Positions 1-9,204 of a stretch of 64,000 nt of DNA are shown here, one piece after another. Made by a program: the position numbers and the translations under genes. The DNA is from Bacteroidales bacterium (GTDB taxonomy: Bacteria > Bacteroidota > Bacteroidia > Bacteroidales > UBA10428). Location: the NCBI GenBank assembly GCA_016929525.1, contig JAFGIP010000029.1, positions 1 through 64,000 of the forward strand, given 5' to 3'. The first letter of the stretch is position 1; each line of letters begins with the position of its first letter. The notes beneath the pieces are model-generated. The model was not told where the DNA came from. It made no database searches and saw nothing but the letters and a program-made list of their open reading frames with translations.

Positions 1-25
1 ATTTTGTATTTTCTTCTGTTTTCAT
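1..25 (-). CDS. Possible start of a divergent gene cut by the window edge
   Basis: On the minus strand an ATG at 25-23 opens a frame that stays open to the window edge (M-K-T-E-E-N-T-K). Only eight codons are visible, so nothing can be said about function. It would be divergent from the gene at 71, with a gap of about 45 bases. The call rests only on an open frame with a lysine/glutamate-rich start and could be chance. Confidence 0.25.
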
Positions 26-70
26 AATGAGTCAAGTAAATCATTTATCTTTTATACTTGACACACTTTT

Positions 71-628
71 TTGAACAGTCTCAATAAAATAGCAGAGATA
101 TCAAATAAAATTTTGTTGAATATCGATAGTAATGCATTGATAAAAAGCAGTAATATTGAAAATTCAGATTCTATTTTAATGAATTCTGACTTTCAAAATA
201 TTACCGAATCATGTTCTACTTATCTTGATAATAAAGGATTTAATGATTACAATACTGTTAAGGTTCTTTCATTAACTAAAGACAGAAGTGTAACTTCCGG
301 AATTCGGAATCTGTGGTTAAAAGATCATGAAATATACAGCATACAAATAAAAGAGCATAAAGATTTTAAAAGCGCTGAAACTGAATCTGAAAACATTGGG
401 AGAAAATCTTATAGCCCTGTGTGTTTAGTAAACATTGAAGAATCGATAGATAATGCGATTGGTGAATGGATTAATAAATGGAGCAGACACAATTCCATGC
501 ATTATATTTCTGTTATTGGAATAATGGGAAATATATCCATTCATTTTTATCACTACAGCGAGAGTTCCATTAATATTGAATCATTTGAACAACTCATTAA
601 ATCAATAAATGCAGGAGGACAATTATGA
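71..628 (+). CDS. Hypothetical protein, 185 aa
   Basis: I do not recognise this protein. The frame is closed by a stop at 59-61, so the longest form begins at TTG 71; the first in-frame ATG is at about codon 37. There is no signal peptide or membrane segment, and the product is rich in Asn, Ser and Ile. Its last codons overlap the start of the next gene (ATGA at 625-628), so the two are very probably co-transcribed and translationally coupled. The AGGAGG at 612-617 inside this gene serves the downstream start. That the partner is a lipoprotein suggests a joint envelope-related role, but this is inference only. Confidence 0.6.
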   Translation: MNSLNKIAEISNKILLNIDSNALIKSSNIENSDSILMNSDFQNITESCSTYLDNKGFNDYNTVKVLSLTKDRSVTSGIRNLWLKDHEIYSIQIKEHKDFKSAETESENIGRKSYSPVCLVNIEESIDNAIGEWINKWSRHNSMHYISVIGIMGNISIHFYHYSESSINIESFEQLIKSINAGGQL

Positions 629-1137
629 AAAAGTTAATTGTTTTATTAAGTCTTACATGTTTTCTGTATTGTGATAAGGAAAACAAAACACAGGAAACGG
701 AAAAGTATTTCGATCCGGATAAATTGGAACTTCTCGATTTAGCAAATATTGAAGGATTCTGGGAACAGGGAGAATACATAGATACATCTTATTCAATAGG
801 TTCAATCTTTGAGAATCGTCCCGGGTTTCTTGATGGAATCAGATTATATAGTGAAAGTAAAGCAGTCTGGATAACAATTTTTTCAACGCAGGATTCTGCT
901 ATAAATGCGATGGAATACAGAATAAACAATGTCGCAGGTGTTATTTTTGAAGGTACATCAGATATCATTAATGGACTGTGGTGGTATTCCATTAGCTATC
1001 CTGCCGGCGTTTATTTAATTCAGTGGAACACAATATTAGAGATTAAATATTATAATACCAGATTAGATGAAGTAGAACCTGTAATATATAATATAGCAAA
1101 TGAGGTAGCCGGAAGAGTGGATGAATTGAGTGAATGA
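625..1137 (+). CDS. Predicted small lipoprotein, 170 aa
   Basis: The N-terminus is a short lipoprotein signal (MKKLIVLLSLTCFLYC) with a candidate lipidated Cys at residue 16, followed by a charged linker (DKENKTQETEK) and a mixed alpha/beta domain of about 140 residues that I do not recognise. A strong AGGAGG eight bases upstream supports ATG 625, and the start overlaps the stop of the preceding gene by four bases. Probably anchored in the inner leaflet of the outer membrane or the periplasm. An AT-rich hairpin (1149-1165) follows the stop and may end the transcript. Confidence 0.7.
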   Translation: MKKLIVLLSLTCFLYCDKENKTQETEKYFDPDKLELLDLANIEGFWEQGEYIDTSYSIGSIFENRPGFLDGIRLYSESKAVWITIFSTQDSAINAMEYRINNVAGVIFEGTSDIINGLWWYSISYPAGVYLIQWNTILEIKYYNTRLDEVEPVIYNIANEVAGRVDELSE

Positions 1138-1174
1138 CGATTGTATAATAAACAAGGTTTGTTTATACCCCTCC

Positions 1175-1207
1175 TTTGCAAATGATAATTAATTTTTTTT
1201 AATTTTG
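1175..1207 (+). promoter_or_regulatory. Predicted promoter of the TPP-controlled receptor gene
   Basis: TTTG at 1175-1178 and TAATTTTG at 1200-1207 (form TAnnTTTG) are 21 bases apart, close to the Bacteroidota -33/-7 promoter pattern. Transcription would start near 1213, exactly where the riboswitch fold begins. Confidence 0.6.
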
Positions 1208-1213
1208 TATCAA

Positions 1214-1297
1214 CTTCTCTAATGGGGGTGCCTTAATATTACGGGCTGAGATCATACCCATGTACCTGATCCGGATAATGCCGGCGAAGGGAGAAAG
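1214..1297 (+). promoter_or_regulatory. TPP (thi-box) riboswitch
   Basis: The conserved thi-box blocks are present in order: GGGGTGCC (1225-1232), GGGCTGAGATCATACCC (1243-1259), ACCTGATCCGGATAATGCC (1264-1282) and GCGAAGGGA (1284-1292). The P1 helix can form between TTCTCT (1215-1220) and GGAGAA (1290-1295). A small hairpin follows (CAGCGA 1303-1308 with TCGCTG 1312-1317) but has no U-run, so control is more likely at translation of the gene at 1351 than by a classical terminator. Binding of thiamine pyrophosphate is established for this family and normally switches the gene off. Confidence 0.95.
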
Positions 1298-1350
1298 TGA
1301 AGCAGCGAAAATCGCTGTGGATGAGTAGTTAACAAAAATTTTCTTATGTC

Positions 1351-3798
1351 ATGTTACGGATATTATTCGTATTTATACTGGCATCTTTAGCTACCAGTAT
1401 CTTTTCTCAGTTTACCATTCGTGGTAAAGTAGTCGATGAGAAAAATCTGCCCCTTGTCGGGGCAAATGTGATTATTAAAAACTCTTTGGCAGGAACTGTC
1501 ACATCAACAAGCGGTGAGTTTGAATTGAAAATTGCCAGGGAAGGTGTCTATACTCTTGTGATTAGTTACCTTGGTTATGAGACAATAACGAAAGAGATGG
1601 AGGTCAGTTCTGATAAAGAGATTATCATTTCAATGGTAACTACCGAATATCTTGCCGATGAGGTTATGGTTTATGGTACCAGGGCAACTTCTAAAAATCC
1701 GATAGCTTTTACAAACCTTACCAGCGAGGAAATTCAGAGTTATAATACAGGTGATGATATTACCTATATGTTGTCTGTTTTACCTTCTGTTGTTTCTACT
1801 TCGGAAGCGGGTATCGGGTTAGGTTATACTGCAATGAGGATAAGGGGCTCCGATCCGTCCAGGATAAATGTCACTATGAACGGTATTCCTGTAAACGACT
1901 CTGAATCGCAGGGTGTATTCTGGGTAGATATGCCCGATTTTGCATCGTCGGTTGATAATGTACAGGTGCAAAGAGGTGTGGGGACATCAACTCATGGCGC
2001 AGGAGCATTTGGGGCAACTGTCAATTTTCAGACAATCAGTACACCGGAAGAAGCTTATGCAGAATACAATGTTACCTATGGATCGTTCAACACATTAAAA
2101 AATACAGTAAAAGTCGGTTCGGGTTTAATCTCGGATCATTTCTCCATTGATGCGCGGTTATCTAACATGAGAACCGACGGCTACATTCTTCACTCCGGAT
2201 CTGATCACAGCTCTTCATTTATCAGTGCTGCTTATCATGCAAAGAATACAATTGTCCGGTTTACATATCTTGATGGTAAAGAGAGAACAGGGATAAGCTG
2301 GTGGGGTGTACCGCAGGAAATGATTGACAGTATCAGGAACTATAATCCGGCCGGTATTTACTATGACAGAAATGGTATTGAACATTATTACAACGATCAG
2401 ACCGACAATTACCGGCAACAGCACTACCAGCTGCATATATCCCAGAAGCTGGCAAATTCACTTACAATGAATCTGGCAGGTCATTATACAAAAGGAGCAG
2501 GTTATTACCAGCAATACCAGGACGATGCCAACTATTATCATACAACTGCATTTGCAGATTATGGTTTACCCAGTGTTCAGGGTGCAGACACAATAACAAA
2601 TACCGATCTTACCCGTCAGAAGTGGCTCGATAATGATTTTATCGGAGCTATAGGTTCAATAATCTTTAAGAAAGCCAGAACAGAGACTATTTTAGGCGGG
2701 GGCTGGAATTATTATACGGGAGACCACTTTGGCAATATTCTGTGGATGGAACATAATGGAGGTACACCTGAAAACTATGAATGGTATTTCAATGTCGGAG
2801 AAAAAACCGACTGGAATATATATACCAAGGCAAGTTTTCAGGCAACAAATAATATATCTCTGTTTGCCGATCTGCAATTCAGAAGAATCAAATATGAGAT
2901 GAGCGGTATTGATGATGACCTTGTATCACTTGACCAGGAACACGAGTTTAATTTCTTTAACCCCAAGGCAGGAATTTTCTTCGACATTAATCCGGCGAAT
3001 AGCGTTTACGGATCTGTTGCCGTTGCCAACAGGGAACCAACACGTGCCAACTTCAAGGACGCCAAAGGTGACCCTGATGCAACACCAAAACCCGAAAGGT
3101 TGACCGATATTGAGATAGGTTATACTTACTCGCACATGTGGTTTTCCGCAACTGCGAATTTTTTCTATATGCTTTATGATGATCAGCTTGTTCCTACCGG
3201 GGAAAAGAGTAATGTAGGGTATGATATCATGACAAATGTTGAAGACAGTTATCGCAGGGGAGTTGAAATGATCGTTTCTTTCAAACCGTTTACAAACTTT
3301 AGGTGGGATTTGAATCTAACACTTAGCCAGAACAAGATTCGTGATTTTGTTGAGCATTCAGTTAACTACAGGATATGGAATGAAGACATTGGATGGTATG
3401 AGATTGAAGAAGATACGGCTATTACCCTTGGTGAAACAGATATAGCATATTCGCCGTCGATAACGGGAACGAGTAATATAAACTGGCAAATCGTGAATGG
3501 ATTAAACTTAAATCTGATCACGAAATATGTCGGGAAACAATATTTTGACAACACGTCGGGTGAAGACCGGAAGCTTGATCCTTATCTTATCAATAATCTT
3601 AAGATCTCGTATATGGTTCCATTGCGTTTTGCTAAATATCTTGAGTTATATATACAGATAAACAATTTATTCAACACAGAATACATCAACAATGCATATG
3701 GAGGCAACTGGTACGAAGAAGGTAATGAGATGACCTGGGCATATTATTACCCTCAGGCAGGAATTCATTTTTATACAGGGATGCGGATATGTTTCTGA
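1351..3798 (+). CDS. TonB-dependent outer membrane receptor, predicted thiamine uptake
   Basis: 815 aa with a signal peptide (about residues 1-19), a carboxypeptidase-regulatory-like beta domain (about 22-95; GKVVDEKNLPLVGANV), a TonB plug (about 115-235) and a 22-strand-type barrel ending in aromatic-rich strands and a C-terminal Phe. Such receptors import scarce ligands across the outer membrane with energy from TonB-ExbBD. The leader carries a TPP riboswitch, and TPP-riboswitch receptors in Bacteroides are known to take up thiamine, so thiamine or a derivative is the likely ligand. No other thiamine gene is visible nearby and no SusD partner follows, so it is a stand-alone receptor. ATG 1351 is followed directly by a good signal peptide; there is no clear Shine-Dalgarno. 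Confidence 0.9.
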   Translation: MLRILFVFILASLATSIFSQFTIRGKVVDEKNLPLVGANVIIKNSLAGTVTSTSGEFELKIAREGVYTLVISYLGYETITKEMEVSSDKEIIISMVTTEYLADEVMVYGTRATSKNPIAFTNLTSEEIQSYNTGDDITYMLSVLPSVVSTSEAGIGLGYTAMRIRGSDPSRINVTMNGIPVNDSESQGVFWVDMPDFASSVDNVQVQRGVGTSTHGAGAFGATVNFQTISTPEEAYAEYNVTYGSFNTLKNTVKVGSGLISDHFSIDARLSNMRTDGYILHSGSDHSSSFISAAYHAKNTIVRFTYLDGKERTGISWWGVPQEMIDSIRNYNPAGIYYDRNGIEHYYNDQTDNYRQQHYQLHISQKLANSLTMNLAGHYTKGAGYYQQYQDDANYYHTTAFADYGLPSVQGADTITNTDLTRQKWLDNDFIGAIGSIIFKKARTETILGGGWNYYTGDHFGNILWMEHNGGTPENYEWYFNVGEKTDWNIYTKASFQATNNISLFADLQFRRIKYEMSGIDDDLVSLDQEHEFNFFNPKAGIFFDINPANSVYGSVAVANREPTRANFKDAKGDPDATPKPERLTDIEIGYTYSHMWFSATANFFYMLYDDQLVPTGEKSNVGYDIMTNVEDSYRRGVEMIVSFKPFTNFRWDLNLTLSQNKIRDFVEHSVNYRIWNEDIGWYEIEEDTAITLGETDIAYSPSITGTSNINWQIVNGLNLNLITKYVGKQYFDNTSGEDRKLDPYLINNLKISYMVPLRFAKYLELYIQINNLFNTEYINNAYGGNWYEEGNEMTWAYYYPQAGIHFYTGMRICF

Positions 3799-3929
3799 TT
3801 GTTGATAAAAAAAATTGCGCCAAGATGCTTTATTTCTGATCTTGCATACCAGAATGTAGATTAGTTAGCACTTCTCACACTTTTTGCTACAATCGACTTA
3901 TTCTAGGTTTAGTTTTAGGGTTTTAGAGT

Positions 3930-3952
3930 ACCGGGAGTTCTCAGCTCCCGGT
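3930..3952. terminator. Hairpin terminator between convergent genes
   Basis: Perfect 8-bp stem ACCGGGAG (3930-3937) / CTCCCGGT (3945-3952) with a 7-base loop. On the plus strand it is followed by TTTCTATTC, so it can end the receptor transcript; it also lies just past the xseB stop on the minus strand and may serve both. Confidence 0.75.
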
Positions 3953-3954
3953 TT

Positions 3955-4164
3955 CTATTCTTCGGGAGCACCAATATCCTTTATTATTTGTTCAATTTCC
4001 CGGTCAGTTTCATGTAATTTGTCTTTACAGTATTTTATCAGTTCTGCAGAGCGTTTTACATTGGAGATCAGATCATCAACATCGAGTTCTTCGTTTTCGA
4101 ACTTCAGCATAATTTCCTCCAGTTCCTGTAATGCTTCTTTGTATGTTAGTTTCTTGGTAGTCAT
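3955..4164 (-). CDS. xseB: Exodeoxyribonuclease VII small subunit
   Basis: 69 aa, the usual size for XseB. It has the family pattern: an opening segment LTYKEALQELEEIMLKFE followed by a helical hairpin (LDVDDLISNVKRSAELIKYCKDKL). XseB decorates the long helices of XseA, and the complex degrades single-stranded DNA to short acid-soluble pieces in the cytoplasm. It is last in the minus-strand run MORN protein - protease - xseA - xseB, seven bases after xseA, so the two subunits are co-expressed. Confidence 0.93.
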   Translation of the reverse strand: MTTKKLTYKEALQELEEIMLKFENEELDVDDLISNVKRSAELIKYCKDKLHETDREIEQIIKDIGAPEE

Positions 4165-4171
4165 GGCCCTT

Positions 4172-5473
4172 TTATTTAATTATACTTCTTATTTTTCCTT
4201 TAAATAGAACCGTTTCAATTGTATCGCCACTTTCAACTTCATTTTCACTTTTTATTACTTTTCTGTTTTTATATGTTATTGAATATCCTTTTTTTAATAT
4301 TGATTCAGGATTGAGTGCTGCAATATATTCATTATAATGATCAAGTTTTAAATTCCGGGTTGCAAAGTAGTTTTTCGGCAAATAATTTAATGCTGAATAA
4401 ATTTTTGCAAAGCAAATGTGTTTTTTAAAAACCAGTTTTCTGGCTTTGGATATCAGGTTGTGAATGGTGTTCAGAAGTGTACCTTTATTATTAGTTAAAA
4501 TATCTTTCATATAAGTTTGTATCCTGAAAGCTATATCCAGAATTTTATCTTTTTGTTCCCGGATAAATGAAACCGAATTCTGAAAGATGGATTCGGCAGC
4601 ATATTGAATCTCACGATCAAGTTCAGCCAGGTTTTCGATGAGAAACGCGGCAACTGCAGTTGGGGTTTTTAAACGGGTATGAGCAACCAGGTCGGCAACG
4701 GTATCATCCTGTTCGTGACCGATTCCGGTTATCACGGGTAGTGGAAATTGTGTGATATTATAGGCAAGCCAGTAATTGTTAAAGCAACTCAGATCGAATT
4801 GTGAGCCGCCTCCTCTTATTATTACTACAGCATCGAAAATTTCCTCGTGCTGATATACCCTGTCCAGTGCTTTAATAATAGAACCTTCAGCTGCCTCACC
4901 CTGCATTACAGCCGAAAACAAACAGGTATAAAATTTAAAGCCGAAAGAATTATTTTCAATCTGATTTACGAAATCTTCATAACCGGCAGCAGTTTTAGAT
5001 GAAATAACTGCAATTTTATTACACAGCAAAGGCATTTCAACTTCTTTATTCATTTCAAGAACTCCTTCGGCCGTTAGCTTTTCAATGATTTTTTGCTTCC
5101 GTAATGCAATTTCCCCGACGGTATAGGTTGGTTCTATATCGGTAATGTTAAGACTCAGGCCGAATACTTCATGAAATTCAACACCGACCTTAACCATAAT
5201 ATTAAGTCCTTCTGATAATTCCTGCCCGGTGGTCGATTCAAAATAAGCTTTTATCATCCTGAAATTTGAAGCCCATATAGTAGCTCTTGAGCGGGCAACG
5301 ATCTGATCGGATGACTCATCTTTTTGTATGAGCTCGAGATAACAGTGCCCGCTGTAGTTGACTTTCAGTTCACTTATTTCGGCAATAATCCAGTAAAAAG
5401 GTTCACTATGCTCTTTAAGCAATTGCTTAACTGCGCGATTTAGTTCTAAAAGTGATACAGGTTTTACGGACAT
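4172..5473 (-). CDS. xseA: Exodeoxyribonuclease VII large subunit
   Basis: 433 aa. The N-terminal OB-fold (about 1-105; PFYWIIAEISELKVNYSGHCYLEL) is followed by the catalytic domain with VISSKTAAGYEDF, VVIIRGGGS and the metal/active-site region ITGIGHEQDDTVADLVAH, then a long coiled-coil segment that binds XseB and a C-terminal region with NPESILKKGYSI. All family landmarks are present and the length is normal. It starts three bases after the protease stop, so it is translated from a shared mRNA. Role: processive single-strand exonuclease in repair and recombination. Confidence 0.95.
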   Translation of the reverse strand: MSVKPVSLLELNRAVKQLLKEHSEPFYWIIAEISELKVNYSGHCYLELIQKDESSDQIVARSRATIWASNFRMIKAYFESTTGQELSEGLNIMVKVGVEFHEVFGLSLNITDIEPTYTVGEIALRKQKIIEKLTAEGVLEMNKEVEMPLLCNKIAVISSKTAAGYEDFVNQIENNSFGFKFYTCLFSAVMQGEAAEGSIIKALDRVYQHEEIFDAVVIIRGGGSQFDLSCFNNYWLAYNITQFPLPVITGIGHEQDDTVADLVAHTRLKTPTAVAAFLIENLAELDREIQYAAESIFQNSVSFIREQKDKILDIAFRIQTYMKDILTNNKGTLLNTIHNLISKARKLVFKKHICFAKIYSALNYLPKNYFATRNLKLDHYNEYIAALNPESILKKGYSITYKNRKVIKSENEVESGDTIETVLFKGKIRSIIK

Positions 5474-5476
5474 GAA

Positions 5477-7135
5477 TTAATCAATTTTCACAAAAGATGC
5501 AGAATATGCTGTGCCTGAAACTATAATCTGGATCATATATACTCCGTTTGGCAAATAACCGATATCATCAAATTCCATTATTGAATATCTGTTTATGACG
5601 CTTCTGTCCTCGATTTTTATTATCCTGCCTGTAAGATCCGTAAATCGGATCCGGATATTTTCCGGTTCTATACCTACTGTTCTCAGGTATACTTCTAAAA
5701 ATAAATTATCACTGACAGGATTAGGGAATACACTAATTTCTAACGATTTATCAAATTCATGTTGCAGGTTATTCTTAAGTATAAGATTTGCTTTTAAAAA
5801 ATCAGGTATACCGTACCCATAATCCTGATCCGGTGTTAAATATTGCGAGCTGCTTTGTCTTACAGCATCCAGAACCTGTTTATAGTTTGCTTCCGGATTT
5901 GACTGCCACAGACATGCAACCAGTCCGCATACCACCGGAGATGACAGAGAGGTTCCACTGACACCTGCAAATTCTCCGTCGGGTAACTGGCTTGTTGTAT
6001 ATAATCCCTGAGCTACAACATCCGGTTTTACCCGTCCGTCGTAACTTGGTCCGCGTGAACTAAAATCTGTAATGAAACCATCCGCGTCAACAGCACCTAT
6101 TGTAAGATAATCCACAGCATCTGCCGGAGCTGTAATCCTATACCAGGTTGATGCTCCTGCATTGCCTGCACTCCCGACAAGTACAATACCTTTTGATGCT
6201 GCAATATTAGCGGCAATCGTTATTGGGGTGGTTTCACCATCCATATCGGCGTATGTATGGTTCTGTGTAGTATCATCGAAAAGGGAGTATCCCAGTGAAG
6301 TATTGAATACATCGGCACCGATACTATCGGCAAATTCGGCACCACAAATCCAGTTATATTCTTCTATCAGGAATTCCGAAGGCCCGTCTTCGGTTCTGAT
6401 CAGTGCAAAATCAGCATGGGGGGCAGTTCCGTAAAGCAATTGATCCTCAATGCCACCGATTACAGAAAAAACGATTGTCCCATGATTGTGATTTTCAAGA
6501 ATGTTTGTTCCATCCTGTACAAAATCATGTATTCCGATGATCCTGTCGTCGTTCCAGATATGTTGCAGTGAACTTATTTCATTGGTATTCTGAAAACCGG
6601 CGTCAAGAATGGCAATTGTCATATCTTCTCCTGTAAAGCCCTGCTGGTGGAGATAATCACCATTCAGCATTTCAACCTGGTTCGCGGAATAGCCATAATC
6701 AGGTAATACAGGATCGAAGACAGTACGTAACTTTTTTGATGCAACGCTTTCAATACTATCCGATAATGCCGGTTTTACAAAAACTGCGGGACCCTGGATG
6801 AAATCAAGATGATGAATCGTATCCATTAAAACCGAATCGTCAGTTGCAACCAAAACACCGTTAAACCATTTTGAAATATTAATAACAGATAATCCCAAAT
6901 CATTCAGATTTTGGATGTAAACAGGATCAACCGGCAAATCTTCTTCGATAATTTCAATACTTTGCCTGTCTCTTCTTTCTATTGCCTTCTCTGAAAGAAA
7001 ATCTTCAGGATTCTCAACGGAATAAGGTGTATTATCCTTATCTGTAAATGTTATCCAGTATTTTGCCCTGTTGTCCCGGGCTGAAATAAACAAAGTCAGA
7101 AACTGAAAAAAAACTATTAATGCAAGTGTTCTCAT
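5477..7135 (-). CDS. Secreted subtilisin-like (S8) serine protease with T9SS sorting domain
   Basis: 552 aa from ATG 7135, chosen because a signal peptide (MRTLALIVFFQFLTLFISA) follows directly and the frame further upstream lies inside the MORN gene. GGAGGAGG lies about ten bases upstream. The S8 triad is visible: Asp178 (AILDAG), His218 (HNHGT), Ser396 (SGTSLSSP), with oxyanion Asn325 (GSAGNAG). A propeptide-like stretch occupies about 20-150. The C-terminal ~75 residues (VFPNPVSDNLFL ... NGVYMIQI) are a type A sorting domain, so the enzyme should cross the outer membrane by the type IX system. It sits one base after the MORN gene and three bases before xseA; co-transcription with DNA-repair genes is odd and may be fortuitous. 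Confidence 0.92.
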   Translation of the reverse strand: MRTLALIVFFQFLTLFISARDNRAKYWITFTDKDNTPYSVENPEDFLSEKAIERRDRQSIEIIEEDLPVDPVYIQNLNDLGLSVINISKWFNGVLVATDDSVLMDTIHHLDFIQGPAVFVKPALSDSIESVASKKLRTVFDPVLPDYGYSANQVEMLNGDYLHQQGFTGEDMTIAILDAGFQNTNEISSLQHIWNDDRIIGIHDFVQDGTNILENHNHGTIVFSVIGGIEDQLLYGTAPHADFALIRTEDGPSEFLIEEYNWICGAEFADSIGADVFNTSLGYSLFDDTTQNHTYADMDGETTPITIAANIAASKGIVLVGSAGNAGASTWYRITAPADAVDYLTIGAVDADGFITDFSSRGPSYDGRVKPDVVAQGLYTTSQLPDGEFAGVSGTSLSSPVVCGLVACLWQSNPEANYKQVLDAVRQSSSQYLTPDQDYGYGIPDFLKANLILKNNLQHEFDKSLEISVFPNPVSDNLFLEVYLRTVGIEPENIRIRFTDLTGRIIKIEDRSVINRYSIMEFDDIGYLPNGVYMIQIIVSGTAYSASFVKID

Positions 7136-7136
7136 C

Positions 7137-7940
7137 TCAATACATACCTCCTCCTGGCATAACGTCTTCAATTGTGGGATCTTCAAACTTCCCGAGATTT
7201 TCCTCGACCATTTTAAAATACTCCTGGTTTTGTTCAATAATTTTATCTTCGTTTTCCGCTTTGCCATAGTTGTATTTAATCTCGGTTTTCTTTTTTCCGT
7301 CATCGGTAAAGAATGTCCAGTTGCCATGTCTTTTATTATCGACGTAATGTCCTAATATAAATAAATTGCCATTAGGCCAGTAAAAGGAATAAGGCCCGTT
7401 TACCTTATTGAAAGAATAGCGGGTTTTAAGTTTTATGGTTCCATCGTCGAAATACTGGTTCCAGATGCCATGCTTAGCGTTGTTGACCCATTCAATCTCT
7501 TCCGATACCTGGCCATTTTCATAGAAATGTTTTTCCAGTCCGTTTTTAAATCCCTTAGTATAATTCTCGGTAGTTGTTATAGTCCCGGTATAATAACTGT
7601 AATAAGTCCACAAACTGTCTTTCTGTTCTTTATAATATAGTCCTTCTGCCGCAGGTTCTCCGGTGTCATAGAAAAATTTCACCCCTGCCGACTCGCCGCT
7701 TTCATTAAAATCAAGTATTACCCTTAATTCACCTGTCTCGTAATATCTTTTCATTTTCCCGACAGGTTTCCCGTTTTTAAAATAGCCTTCATATACCGGG
7801 TTACCATTAGGGTGATTTTTTGTCCAGTATCCCTGGCGCAGACCATTTTCATCTGTCTGGTTTATTGTATCAGACTGGGCGAATGAATTTATTGCAATGA
7901 ATACAAATGCTAATAAAATTATATCTCTATACTTCATCAT
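7137..7940 (-). CDS. Periplasmic/secreted MORN-type repeat protein
   Basis: 267 aa with a signal peptide (residues 1-21, ending NSFAQ). It is built of about eight repeats of the MORN_2 type (pattern xGxWxxYYxxGxLxxxxxYxxG), for example GLRQGYWTKNHPNGN and HGIWNQYFDDG. The family (annotated in databases also as YwqK-like) is common and of uncertain function; the repeats form a beta-sheet scaffold. The C-terminal 50 residues are acidic and unlike the repeats, ending in a GGGMY tail. First gene of the run leading to the protease and xseAB. Confidence 0.85.
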   Translation of the reverse strand: MMKYRDIILLAFVFIAINSFAQSDTINQTDENGLRQGYWTKNHPNGNPVYEGYFKNGKPVGKMKRYYETGELRVILDFNESGESAGVKFFYDTGEPAAEGLYYKEQKDSLWTYYSYYTGTITTTENYTKGFKNGLEKHFYENGQVSEEIEWVNNAKHGIWNQYFDDGTIKLKTRYSFNKVNGPYSFYWPNGNLFILGHYVDNKRHGNWTFFTDDGKKKTEIKYNYGKAENEDKIIEQNQEYFKMVEENLGKFEDPTIEDVMPGGGMY

Positions 7941-7996
7941 AATAATTATATTATGATAAATGTAACGAAATTATTTTGCCTGTACCAAAATAAAAA

Positions 7997-8020
7997 ATGG
8001 ATCCCCGGAAAGGGATCCAT
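7997..8020 (-). terminator. Intrinsic terminator of the secreted-protein gene at 8058
   Basis: Perfect 9-bp stem ATGGATCCC / GGGATCCAT (7997-8005 and 8012-8020) with a six-base loop; read on the minus strand it runs into TTTTTTATTTT. Confidence 0.85.
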
Positions 8021-8057
8021 AAAACACAGACGTCTACACTAACTACTAATTACTAAA

Positions 8058-8870
8058 CTACTGAGACTTCGTGAATTTGGAGACATAAACATTATTCAAT
8101 GCATCTGTTGCCTTAAGAAAATAAATGCCTGCATTCAGCGTTGATACATTGATCAGGTTGTTACTTTGATTTTCAGAATAAACAGGTTGGCCTAAAAGAT
8201 TAAGTATTTCTATTTTTCTTACACTTATATCATCCGGGATATGGAGTGTTTCGTATGCGGGATTCGGATAAGCATTAAAAGAGGATACTGAAATAATATT
8301 AATTCCTGTAGTTTCGTCTTGCAAACTTACATCGTCGATATAAACAACATCTGTGGTGGCTCCGTACAGGAATCCGAACTTTACCGCAGTATTCTCCATA
8401 ACACTGTCAATGGTTACAGTTCTGGTGTATACTGTTTCCTCGGTAGTGATATTGACCGACCATTTAGAACGAACATAATCACCACGGACTTCACCGTCTT
8501 CGTCAGGAGTTTCCCCAAGTCGCCTGTAATTATTATTTGGATCTTCAATAGTCAGCTGAAGGATTTTATCCGCATCGGCCCATGCTTTAAATTTAACGAG
8601 GTAAGTAACATCGTTTTCAAGAGGTGCTTCCCACTGTTCCAATTGAGCATGCCAGGGTTCCTCCGGTGTTGCAGCACCTGGAGTACACACAGCAACACCT
8701 TCAACAACTTCAACCACTGATCCGTTGTCTGTCCAGGCTCCCCACTCGTCGGATGTACGACCTGCCAGCACACCGTTGTAAGTATCAAATGCCCCGTCAT
8801 TGATAAGATTCTGAGCATTAAGTGTGAAAGTAAAGAAAAAGAGTGCGAGAATTTGTAAAACTTTTTTCAT
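8058..8870 (-). CDS. Secreted carbohydrate-binding-like protein with T9SS sorting domain (paralogue 1)
   Basis: 270 aa: signal peptide (1-19, ending TLNAQ), a jelly-roll-like domain (about 20-190) resembling carbohydrate-binding modules of the CBM4/9 type (LINDGAFDTYNG at the start, YIDDVSLQ at the end), and a type A sorting domain (about 197-270; NAYPNPAYETLHI ... NAGIYFLKATD). No catalytic residues are evident, so it probably binds a glycan or builds the cell surface. It is clearly paralogous to the gene at 10137: the segments around NNYRRLGETPD, VRSKW and VTIDSVMENT are near identical. Expression likely ends at the hairpin at 7997. The ligand is unknown. Confidence 0.85.
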   Translation of the reverse strand: MKKVLQILALFFFTFTLNAQNLINDGAFDTYNGVLAGRTSDEWGAWTDNGSVVEVVEGVAVCTPGAATPEEPWHAQLEQWEAPLENDVTYLVKFKAWADADKILQLTIEDPNNNYRRLGETPDEDGEVRGDYVRSKWSVNITTEETVYTRTVTIDSVMENTAVKFGFLYGATTDVVYIDDVSLQDETTGINIISVSSFNAYPNPAYETLHIPDDISVRKIEILNLLGQPVYSENQSNNLINVSTLNAGIYFLKATDALNNVYVSKFTKSQ

Positions 8871-8878
8871 AGCTGTTT

Positions 8879-8902
8879 AATTTTAGGTTAACAAATAGCA
8901 AT
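8879..8902 (-). promoter_or_regulatory. Conserved leader box upstream of paralogue 1
   Basis: On the minus strand ATTGCTATTTGTTAACCT leads into AAAATT and the ATG a few bases later. Near-identical boxes precede the genes at 10137 (10955-10978) and 11448 (12394-12421), at the same distance from the start. There is no Shine-Dalgarno. It may be a shared translation or regulatory element, or simply retained after duplication. Confidence 0.5.
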
Positions 8903-9085
8903 TATTAGTTTTGAAAAAGGGTAATTAGGTGTATACTTCTTTAACTACAAATAAATTTGTTAGTACGGTTGCAGCGTATTGATCAGATTGGTAGAGTACT
9001 TAAAAGTACACATGGAAAGCAATTTAGATTTTCACTATTTATTTTTTCATTTTCAGTATTTTCCGGGAATGAACATAGAATATTG

Positions 9086-9119
9086 CTGAAAGAGACATGA
9101 TGCATCACATCTCTTTCAG
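9086..9119. repeat. Perfect 10-bp inverted repeat hairpin
   Basis: CTGAAAGAGA (9086-9095) pairs with TCTCTTTCAG (9110-9119) around a 14-base loop containing CATGATGCATCA. There is no U-run on either side, so a terminator role is doubtful. It borders the 21-bp repeat region. Confidence 0.6.
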
Positions 9120-9204
9120 ATAATAATCAATTAAACAATTCAACAAACTCCCAGCCTTCCTCAGGGTATCTCTTATCGTTGTCTGCGACTTTGACCCTTC
9201 CTCT

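Noticed and set aside
1303-1317. Riboswitch terminator
   Set aside because: The hairpin has a six-base stem but no U-run after it.
7136-7327. N-terminal extension of the S8 protease frame
   Set aside because: It lies inside the MORN gene in another frame and would bury the signal peptide that begins at 7135.
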